A DNA stretch of 64,000 bases from Pseudomonas kielensis (GTDB lineage Bacteria > Pseudomonadota > Gammaproteobacteria > Pseudomonadales > Pseudomonadaceae). Below are positions 20,291 to 26,990 of this stretch, piece by piece; positions within the stretch are counted from its first letter, which is position 1, and the number at the start of each line of letters is the position of its first letter. A model generated the notes under the pieces. It ran no database searches. It saw nothing but the letters and a program-made list of their open reading frames with translations, and was not told the origin of the DNA. The stretch lies in assembly GCF_014236655.1 (NCBI RefSeq), contig NZ_JACMYG010000025.1, positions 1 through 64,000 of the forward strand, in the 5' to 3' direction. Both the position numbers and the translations under genes were made by a program.

Positions 20291-21637
20291 CTACGCCAGC
20301 GGAAAATGAATCCGGAATGCCGCCCCGCCCAGGGCCGAATCACCCAGGGTCAGTTGGGCACCGTAGCTTTCAATGATGTCCTTGACCACGGCCAGGCCAA
20401 TGCCCTGGCCCGGATGCTGGCGATCCAGGCGTTCGCCACGCTGGAGGATCCGAGCCCGTTGATCGGCGGGGACGCCCGGCCCGTCGTCTTCGACGCAGAC
20501 TTCGATGCTTGCCCGGGTCTGACGCAGGCTGATACGCACTTCGCCGAGGCACAGGCGATAGGCGTTTTCCAACAGGTTCCCGAGCATTTCCAGCAAGGCA
20601 CCCTGCTCGATCGGCACATAGCAGGACTGCGGCAAGTCGAAGCTGGTGCGCACCTGTTTGTCGCGATAGACCTTGTCCAGGGTATCGCACAGGCTCTTGA
20701 GTACCGGCTGTAGCTGCACCTGGTGCCGCACCAGCCCGCTTTTACGCAGGCTGGCACGCTGCAACTGGTAGCTGATCTGCTGACTCATGCGCTCGATCTG
20801 CGATTGCAGGACCCGCGCCTGCTCCCGCTCCTCGGGACGCTGGGCCATGTCCTCACTGACGCCTTGCAGGACCGCCAGGGGGGTTTTCAGACTGTGGGCC
20901 AGATCGTCCAGCGAGTCACGGTAGCGGCTGCGTTGCTCACGCTCGCTGCGTAGCAGGCGGTTCAGCGAGCCGGTCAGGCGCAACAGTTCACGCGGGTGTT
21001 CTTCACTGAGGCTTTCCAGGGCACCGCTTTCAATCTGGTCGAGCTCCTGGCTCAGGCGCCGCAATGCGCGCAAGCCCCAGGTCAGGCCGATCCACAACAG
21101 CGCCAGCAACACCAGCAAGGCGGCGCCAAAACCCAGGTAGAGATTTTCCCGCAGGCCTTCGAGGGTCTGCTGGTACTCACGCACGGGCTGCAGCGCGACG
21201 ATACTGAATGCCGCACTCTTGCCGCCCAGCAGTTTGACTTCGACGTCGTAGACGAAGAACTCCTGGCCGTCGGCCTCACGAATACGCGCAAACTCATTGC
21301 CGCGCCCGTCATAACGCGGTTTGTAATTGATGTGTTCGTCCTGGGTCGCCCGCGAGCGCCAGACCAGTCGCCCTTCGCGGTCGTAGATGTAGCCCAGCAG
21401 GCGACTGTCGGCGAGATTGAAACGCTCGTCCGGCAACTGCGAAGGCATCATCAATTGTTTGTTCTCGATCCGTGCCGCAGAAATCAGCGTGGTGACGTCC
21501 GAGGCCAGGCGCTGTTCGATCGAGTCTTCCAGCGCCAGGCTGAAGGCGCCCTGCATGGCGGGCAACAGCGCCAGCATGAACAGCACCGCCAGGGTAGTGG
21601 CTGCCAACATCAGGCGCAGGCGAAGGGAGCGAATCAC
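20291..21637 (-). CDS. phoQ: Sensor histidine kinase PhoQ
   Basis: Membrane sensor for low Mg2+ (448 residues). TM1 lies about 8-30 and TM2 about 170-190, framing a periplasmic domain (YIYDREGRLVWRSRA). A HAMP domain is followed by LDDLAHSLKTPLAVLQG, where the usual HExxTP is HSLKTP as in PhoQ proteins. The ATPase domain shows NLLENAYRLC, DDGPGVP and GQGIGLAVVKDI. The GTG start overlaps the phoP stop by four bases. Together with oprH and phoP it forms the oprH-phoP-phoQ operon known from P. aeruginosa, controlling LPS modification and polymyxin resistance. Confidence 0.95.
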   Translation of the reverse strand: MIRSLRLRLMLAATTLAVLFMLALLPAMQGAFSLALEDSIEQRLASDVTTLISAARIENKQLMMPSQLPDERFNLADSRLLGYIYDREGRLVWRSRATQDEHINYKPRYDGRGNEFARIREADGQEFFVYDVEVKLLGGKSAAFSIVALQPVREYQQTLEGLRENLYLGFGAALLVLLALLWIGLTWGLRALRRLSQELDQIESGALESLSEEHPRELLRLTGSLNRLLRSEREQRSRYRDSLDDLAHSLKTPLAVLQGVSEDMAQRPEEREQARVLQSQIERMSQQISYQLQRASLRKSGLVRHQVQLQPVLKSLCDTLDKVYRDKQVRTSFDLPQSCYVPIEQGALLEMLGNLLENAYRLCLGEVRISLRQTRASIEVCVEDDGPGVPADQRARILQRGERLDRQHPGQGIGLAVVKDIIESYGAQLTLGDSALGGAAFRIHFPLA

Positions 21638-22311
21638 TGGCAGCGCTCGTTGAACAGGTAGCCCAGGCCTCTCACGGTCTCGATCGGCTTGAACCCGGCC
21701 GGCGCTTCAAGCTTGCGCCGCAAACGGCCCACCAGCACTTCAATCACGTTCGGATCGCGCTCGTCGTCATCCGGATAGAGCTGTTCCATCAGGCGGTCCT
21801 TGGCGACCACCTGCTGATGATGACGCATGAGGTATTCGAGAATCCGGTATTCATAGGCGGTCAGGGCCAACGGCTGCTCGTCGAGGCTTGCCTGCTTGCG
21901 GTTGAGGTCCAGCAACAGCGGGCCGGCGACTATGGTCGACTGGGTAAAACCGCTGGAGCGGCGCAGCAAGGCATTCAGGCGCGCATCCAGCTCTTCGAAC
22001 TGGAACGGCTTGACCACGTAATCGTCGGCACCGGCGGCCAGGCCTTCGACCTTGTCCTGCCAGTTGCCGCGTGCGGTGAGGATCAGGATCGGGAAGGTCT
22101 TGCCCTGCGATCGCAACTGGCGAATCAGGTCCAGCCCACCCATGCCCGGCAGCCCGAGATCGATCACCGCGAGGTCATGGTTGTACTGACCGGACTGGTA
22201 CAAGGCCTCTTCAGCGTTGGCCACGGCCTCGACCACATGGCCATTTTCAGTCAGACGGGTATGCAGGTGATGGCGCAACAGCGCCTCGTCTTCGACGACC
22301 AGTAATTTCAT
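21634..22311 (-). CDS. phoP: Response regulator PhoP
   Basis: OmpR-family regulator of 225 residues. The receiver shows VVEDEALL, the phospho-acceptor in LAVIDLGLPGMGGLDL and the lysine in VVKPFQFEE. The winged helix includes LTAYEYRILEYLMRH and closes with TVRGLGYLFNE. It is cotranscribed with oprH upstream and phoQ downstream (4-bp overlap). The GTTCAG array before oprH is its expected binding site, so the operon is likely self-activated at low Mg2+. Confidence 0.95.
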   Translation of the reverse strand: MKLLVVEDEALLRHHLHTRLTENGHVVEAVANAEEALYQSGQYNHDLAVIDLGLPGMGGLDLIRQLRSQGKTFPILILTARGNWQDKVEGLAAGADDYVVKPFQFEELDARLNALLRRSSGFTQSTIVAGPLLLDLNRKQASLDEQPLALTAYEYRILEYLMRHHQQVVAKDRLMEQLYPDDDERDPNVIEVLVGRLRRKLEAPAGFKPIETVRGLGYLFNERCQ

Positions 22312-22422
22312 AACGCTCTCCCAGGCAAATTAACCACTCCACGGGTGCCATGCACCCAGCTTACAGACATGCCTGCGCCGGATCACCTCTGGGGCCGATC
22401 CGGCTCAGGTCCTGCTTGCTGA

Positions 22423-23022
22423 TTAGAAAGCGTAGTTGGCGGACAGGTAGGTCTGGGCGCTGCTGTCCAGGCTCAACGAGCCCCGCTTGGTGCCCTGGGC
22501 ACTCATTTCAGTGCTGGCATTGCTGCGCAGGTAACGGTATCCCAATTCCACCGAGGCGTTCTTGGAAACCTGTTGCAGGACGCCGCCCTGCACGCCCAGG
22601 GCATAACCGATGTCGCTGTCGCGGCTGTAGCCCGGAGAATCCTGGGTGAGCTTGGTCAAGCCGGCGCTAGCGCCACCGAACAGCTTGGTGCTGCTGGTCA
22701 CGGGCAGGAACAGGTCGTAACTGCCGAGGAGGTTTTCCTGGCGCAGCTTGATGCCGTTGTGGCTGCCGGAAACGTTGTCGTAGGTGGCGTAGTAACGACG
22801 GTCATTGTTCTGCTGACCGAGACGCGCACCCCAGGTGGTGTCCTTGCCAATCACGCCATTGGCGTTCGGGTGATCGAGGTTGCTGTTCAGCAGGCTGGAT
22901 TTTTTTACCTTGTCGCTGGTTTGCCCCAGGGTCAGGCTGGCGAAGTTATCATCAGCAGCGTGAACCACGGCGCTGGCGCCCAGGACAGTCATGGCCAGAA
23001 TGAGCTTTTTGAAGTGAGTCAT
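22423..23022 (-). CDS. oprH: Outer-membrane protein OprH
   Basis: Small beta-barrel (199 residues) that stabilises LPS when divalent cations are scarce. The start MTHFKKLILAMTVLGASAVVHA is a signal peptide with cleavage after VHA. The mature protein keeps OprH landmarks: KLRQENLLGSYDLFLPV, TKLFGGASAGL, ELGYRYLRSNASTEMS, and a C-terminal aromatic end (YLSANYAF) typical of barrels recognised by BAM. It is first in the oprH-phoP-phoQ operon, with 111 bp to phoP. Confidence 0.93.
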   Translation of the reverse strand: MTHFKKLILAMTVLGASAVVHAADDNFASLTLGQTSDKVKKSSLLNSNLDHPNANGVIGKDTTWGARLGQQNNDRRYYATYDNVSGSHNGIKLRQENLLGSYDLFLPVTSSTKLFGGASAGLTKLTQDSPGYSRDSDIGYALGVQGGVLQQVSKNASVELGYRYLRSNASTEMSAQGTKRGSLSLDSSAQTYLSANYAF

Positions 23023-23082
23023 GTTGAGATTCCTCGTTCGCAATGTGCTTTTGGGTGATGCGCTCAGGTTAACCACCCCCCA

Positions 23083-23121
23083 CTGAACTCCCCCTGAACA
23101 CACGCTGAACCCTGGCTGAAC
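23083..23121 (-). promoter_or_regulatory. Four phased PhoP half-sites upstream of oprH
   Basis: On the minus strand GTTCAG occurs four times, at 23121-23116, 23110-23105, 23099-23094 and 23088-23083, each separated by exactly five bases (11-bp period). Pairs of such repeats are the Pseudomonas PhoP box. Eleven bases after the last repeat comes TAACCT, a fair -10, which is the spacing of class II PhoP promoters. Four copies suggest two dimers bound side by side. Confidence 0.85.
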
Positions 23122-23177
23122 AAGCTCGACACGCCTGAGCACTACCCAGCCTCGCGACTAATCGGCAAAATGCCGCT

Positions 23178-23903
23178 ATGAATCCGCTCCCCGCCCTGCC
23201 CGCCTGCTGCACGCCCCTCGACGACCACTGGCCGTTGCCTGATGCACTGCCCGACACGGTCCTGCTCAGTACGCGCTTCGATCCCTCATTACTGGTGCCC
23301 GACGATTTCCGTCGCAGCCAGATTGAGCCACCTCCGAGCGTCCAGCGCTCGGTGGCCAAGCGTCAGGCCGAGTTTCTCGCGGGGCGACTGTGTGCACGCG
23401 CTGCGTTGCTTCAATTGCAGGGCTTGGACTGCAGTCCGGCAATTGGCGAAGACCGTGCACCGGTCTGGCCATCAGGCATCTGCGGCTCGATCACCCACAG
23501 CACCGGGCACGCCGCCGCCATCGTTGCGCAAAAGGCAGACTGGCGCGGCCTGGGCATGGACTTGGAAAACCTGCTCAACGCCGAGCGCGCCGAACGCCTG
23601 GCCGGCGAGATACTCACCCCGGCGGAGCTCAAACGCATGGCGGCCGGCCGGCGTGAGCAACGGGCCTTGACGGTGACCCTGACGTTCTCGGTCAAGGAGA
23701 GCCTGTTCAAGGCCCTGTACCCCATCGTCCAGCAACGTTTCTATTTCGAACATGCCGAAGTGCTGGAATGGACCGATCGCGGGCAGGTGCGCCTGCGCCT
23801 ACTGACGGACCTGTCCAGCGAATGGCGCAATGGTAGCGAACTGGACGCGCAGTTCGCGGTGAAAGAGGGGCAGTTGCTGAGCCTGGTGAGTATCAGGGCC
23901 TGA
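23178..23903 (+). CDS. pcpS: 4'-phosphopantetheinyl transferase PcpS
   Basis: Sfp/EntD-type enzyme (241 residues) that attaches the phosphopantetheine arm of CoA to acyl and peptidyl carrier proteins. Pseudomonas use this single enzyme for both fatty acid synthesis and siderophore NRPSs. Motifs: SITHSTGHAAAIVA, the Mg2+-binding LGMDLENLL, and FSVKESLFKALYP (the FxxKESxxK signature). It is divergent from oprH and the PhoP array sits in the 155-bp gap, so the two promoters may interact. Confidence 0.93.
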   Translation: MNPLPALPACCTPLDDHWPLPDALPDTVLLSTRFDPSLLVPDDFRRSQIEPPPSVQRSVAKRQAEFLAGRLCARAALLQLQGLDCSPAIGEDRAPVWPSGICGSITHSTGHAAAIVAQKADWRGLGMDLENLLNAERAERLAGEILTPAELKRMAAGRREQRALTVTLTFSVKESLFKALYPIVQQRFYFEHAEVLEWTDRGQVRLRLLTDLSSEWRNGSELDAQFAVKEGQLLSLVSIRA

Positions 23904-23919
23904 TTGGCCTTCCTCGGGC

Positions 23920-25536
23920 TCAGCGCTCGGGTTTTTCCTGGTTGCGTGGCCAGCTCAGGCTGAAACAGGCCCCGCCCAGGTTCTTGCTCTTGCTGATCAA
24001 CGCCCGCCCGCCGTGCCAGTGCACGATCCGGCGCACGATGGACAACCCCAGGCCATGCCCCCCCGAAGCTCGGGTGCGGCTGTCGTCCAGGCGCAGAAAG
24101 GGTGTGAAGATTTTTTCCCAGGCACTTTCCGGTACTCCCGGGCCGTCGTCCTCGACATCCACCCGGCAGCGCTGCTGCCCGACCTGATAGCTGATCGCGA
24201 CCTGCCCCTGGGCGTGGCGCATGGCATTGCCCACCAGGTTCTGCAGCGCCCGGTGCAGGTATCGCGGCTCGGCCTCGACCCAGGCCCCGTCGCAATCGGC
24301 TGCCGACAGGCACAACCCGCGCTGCACCCGGATCTCGGCGCGTAGCGGTGCCAGCTCGCTGATCACCTGATTGACCAGGGCATCCAGGTCGACTCGCTGA
24401 AAATTCAGCGCCGGCGACCCCTGCTCCAGCCGTGCATAGGTGAGCATCTCATCCACCAGGCCATCGAGGTCCTGGATGTCGTGGTCCATGCCTTCGAGGT
24501 ACTTGTCCCGCGCCTGCACGGTGGTCGCCGTGCTGATCATCTCCAGGCCAAACCGCAAGCGCGCCACCGGCGTACGCAGCTCATGGGAGACCGCACGCAC
24601 CAGTTCGCGCTGGATCGCCAGCAATTGCTGCAAGTGCTCGGCCATGCCGTTGAATGCCGCCGCCAGCCGCCCTACCGAGTCCGCCCCCCGGGTTGGCACG
24701 CGGGTTTCCAAGCTGCCCTTGGCGATGCGCGTGGCGGCCGACTCCAGGCCGCTGAGGCGCCGCTCCAGCTGGCGCACCAGTAGGTAGACGATCAAGCCGA
24801 TCAGGCTCAACCCGAGGGCCGCAATCAGCACCAGCCACTGCGGCGGATATGGATTCATCTGATACAGGGGGCCGATTTCCAGCACCCATGGCGTGCCCAC
24901 CATCCCGGCAAACACCCGGATCGAATCGCCCTCCTTGCCCAGCGCCATCACGGTATCGCCCTCGGATACCCGGCGGCTCTGGTCTTCGTCCATGTCTGCC
25001 TGGTCCACCGTGACCAGTTGCAGTTCGAAGCCAAACCCCTTGTCCTTTTTCAGGGCCGCCAGGCGCTTGGGCTGCTCGGCCACCGGGTAGCGCACCAGCT
25101 CATCGGCCAACAGATAAATAGTCGCCCGTGCCAGTTGCTCGCTGATCTGCTGCACTTCCCCCGTCAGCACCAACTGTTCCTGTTCGCTGACCAGCCGGTA
25201 GACCTTTGCTGCATGGGGCCCGGTCTGCTGCACCAGTGCCTGGCCACGCAGTACCCGCGTGCGTTCGCCCAGATCGAGGCCGGTCTGGCTGAAGGTCTGC
25301 AGGTTCAGGGGAATACCCAGCAAGCGCTCCCACACCAATAGCGCACGCCGGCGCTCGGTCGGGTTCATGGGTTGCAAGTTGTCGGCCATCAGGGAAAACG
25401 TACCGTGCGCCAGGCGCTCGCGGTATTGCTCGCTGCGTACTTCGTTGAGCAGGTGCAAGGCCAGCACCCCGAGGACCGCCACCAGAATCAGCGCCGCACA
25501 CATGCCGCCATAGATTCGCAGGAAGATCGAGTTCAC
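23920..25536 (-). CDS. Sensor histidine kinase, RstB-like
   Basis: Membrane sensor kinase of 538 residues. TM1 about 7-28, a large periplasmic domain, TM2 about 233-253 (LVLIAALGLSLIGLIVYLLV), then HAMP, HisKA with VRAVSHELRTPVARLRFG and an ATPase with NLVGNAMRHA, DDGPGVP and GHGLGLSIVRR. The GTG start overlaps the regulator stop by four bases. Position next to nrdA matches P. aeruginosa PA1158. The signal is unknown. Confidence 0.88.
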   Translation of the reverse strand: MNSIFLRIYGGMCAALILVAVLGVLALHLLNEVRSEQYRERLAHGTFSLMADNLQPMNPTERRRALLVWERLLGIPLNLQTFSQTGLDLGERTRVLRGQALVQQTGPHAAKVYRLVSEQEQLVLTGEVQQISEQLARATIYLLADELVRYPVAEQPKRLAALKKDKGFGFELQLVTVDQADMDEDQSRRVSEGDTVMALGKEGDSIRVFAGMVGTPWVLEIGPLYQMNPYPPQWLVLIAALGLSLIGLIVYLLVRQLERRLSGLESAATRIAKGSLETRVPTRGADSVGRLAAAFNGMAEHLQQLLAIQRELVRAVSHELRTPVARLRFGLEMISTATTVQARDKYLEGMDHDIQDLDGLVDEMLTYARLEQGSPALNFQRVDLDALVNQVISELAPLRAEIRVQRGLCLSAADCDGAWVEAEPRYLHRALQNLVGNAMRHAQGQVAISYQVGQQRCRVDVEDDGPGVPESAWEKIFTPFLRLDDSRTRASGGHGLGLSIVRRIVHWHGGRALISKSKNLGGACFSLSWPRNQEKPER

Positions 25537-26258
25537 AGCGACTGGTCTACGCAGGCTTCAGGAACGAACAGGTAGCCTTTGCTGCGGATGGTCTTGATCA
25601 GGCGCGGGTGGTCCGGGTCATCGCCGATTTTCGGGCGGATGCGCGAAATGCGCACATCGATGGAGCGATCCTGGCCGTCATAGCCGATGCCGCGCAACGC
25701 GGTGAAAATTTCCTCGCGAGACAAAATCCGCCCGGCATTGGCCACCAGCAGCCAGAGCAGGTCGAATTCGGCACTGGTCAATTCGATGCCCTGATCATGC
25801 AGCCAGGCTTCGCGCAGGGCGTTGTCGACCACCAGCGGGCCGAACTGCAGGCGCCGCAGTTTTTCCGGTGCGGCCGGTTCCGGCGCCTCGCTGCGCCGCA
25901 GCAGGGCCTGGATGCGCGCCAACAGCAGGCGTGGGCGCACCGGCTTGCACACGTAGTCATCGGCGCCCATGTCCAGGCCCTGGATCTGATCCATGTCGTC
26001 CGTACGCGCCGTGAGCATCAGGATCGGCCCCTCGTAGTGGTCACGAACCTTGCGGCAGATGGTCAGCCCGTCTTCACCGGGCAGCATCAGGTCAAGGATC
26101 ACCAGGTCCGGCTGCTCGGCAATGATCCGCGCCGCCGCCAATGCACCATTGCCTTCGATCGTTACCTGCAATCCATTGCTTTCCAGGTACTCACGAGTCA
26201 ACTCAGCCAGGCGCTGGTCGTCCTCGACAATCAATACCTGCCAGGCTTCTTGCTCCAC
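25533..26258 (-). CDS. OmpR-family response regulator, RstA-like
   Basis: Response regulator of 241 residues. Receiver: VEDDQRLAELT, phospho-acceptor in LVILDLMLPGEDGLTI and lysine in VCKPVRPR. Winged helix ends with KTIRSKGYLFVPE. Translation starts at GTG after AGAGGT. It forms a two-gene operon with the overlapping kinase and is divergent from nrdA across a 732-bp gap. It matches PA1157 by synteny; a link to ribonucleotide reductase expression is possible but unproven. Confidence 0.88.
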   Translation of the reverse strand: MEQEAWQVLIVEDDQRLAELTREYLESNGLQVTIEGNGALAAARIIAEQPDLVILDLMLPGEDGLTICRKVRDHYEGPILMLTARTDDMDQIQGLDMGADDYVCKPVRPRLLLARIQALLRRSEAPEPAAPEKLRRLQFGPLVVDNALREAWLHDQGIELTSAEFDLLWLLVANAGRILSREEIFTALRGIGYDGQDRSIDVRISRIRPKIGDDPDHPRLIKTIRSKGYLFVPEACVDQSL

Positions 26259-26548
26259 GGGTGACCTCTGCTTGCCAGAACACTATTAAGGAAGGCTCCA
26301 CCCATCTTTTTGTCATCATTGGAGTGGATAAGACTGCTTACACAGCGCCCGATTGTAGCAACGCCCACCCTTGAGAGCACAAGCAGGCAAATGCGCTCGG
26401 TAACCGGGATTTTTTGTGATAGGGTTCGCGCCCGCAAAAATCCCCCCAGGCTATTTTTCTGGGTAATAAACAGTGACAAACGGTCGACCCCAGCAGGGTC
26501 GCGGCCTACACGACGATTGGCTGTTTCATACACATTTTACGCACAGCT

Positions 26549-26557
26549 TTATCCACA
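26549..26557 (+). promoter_or_regulatory. DnaA box upstream of nrdA
   Basis: TTATCCACA is a perfect match to the DnaA 9-mer consensus (TTATNCACA). It lies 28 bp before the first NrdR box. DnaA binding at the nrdAB promoter is established in E. coli, where it ties dNTP supply to replication initiation. Confidence 0.6.
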
Positions 26558-26584
26558 GGTAGTACGTTGCAATCACCCCCTGAA

Positions 26585-26631
26585 ACGCATTATCTTGTAG
26601 CTCGCGCTCAGAAAAACCCTACATATAGGGT
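26585..26631 (+). promoter_or_regulatory. Pair of NrdR boxes upstream of nrdA
   Basis: The second box, ACCCTACATATAGGGT (26616-26631), is a clear palindrome close to the consensus acaCwAtATaTwGwgt. A weaker copy, ACGCATTATCTTGTAG, sits at 26585-26600. They start exactly 31 bp apart, the three-turn spacing typical of NrdR operators. NrdR should repress nrdA when dATP is plentiful. Confidence 0.75.
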
Positions 26632-26942
26632 TTTGAGGCAAAAACCAAACACAAATCAGACAAGAAACTCAAGCGCTTTTCTTGCATGTATTTGGTTGAA
26701 CCAAACTCTTTTTCAGAAGCCCAAACCGCTCCCGCGGTTGGCAACTGTTTTTCCGCTCAAAACGGTAAAAACGGTACGGGTGTTGCAGTCGTTCACTGTC
26801 ACCCCAACGGAATTCGGTTTCCAGCCTCCTGGCTTGAAACCAAAGACTTCGGCATGGAAGCGGCGCCCGATGGCCCCTTCCTACTGTCCCGAAGTTGTTA
26901 TGCCCGGCGCTTGCCGGTTGTAGTGCTTCAGGACGGAACGGT

Positions 26943-26961
26943 GGGCACCTTCATGGTGCCC
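26943..26961 (+). promoter_or_regulatory. Stem-loop just before the nrdA start
   Basis: GGGCACC and GGTGCCC form a perfect 7-bp stem with a five-base loop, ending 29 bases before the nrdA ATG. No T-tract follows, so it is not a terminator. It may shape translation or mRNA stability of the long leader. Confidence 0.4.
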
Positions 26962-26990
26962 AAACAAACATAGAGAATGTGGAGACACCC

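Larger units (their letters stand above)
26259..26990. other. Long nrdA upstream region without a recognised gene
   Basis: This 732-bp gap holds the divergent promoters of the RstA-like gene and nrdA. It contains a DnaA box, two NrdR boxes and then about 360 bases of leader before the nrdA ATG. The leader is less GC-rich than its surroundings at first. Short open frames inside it have no ribosome site or recognisable sequence and are not called. Confidence 0.7.

Noticed and set aside
26567..26973. Small open frames in the nrdA leader
   Set aside because: No ribosome binding sites, no recognisable protein sequence and odd composition. They overlap the NrdR boxes and the leader.
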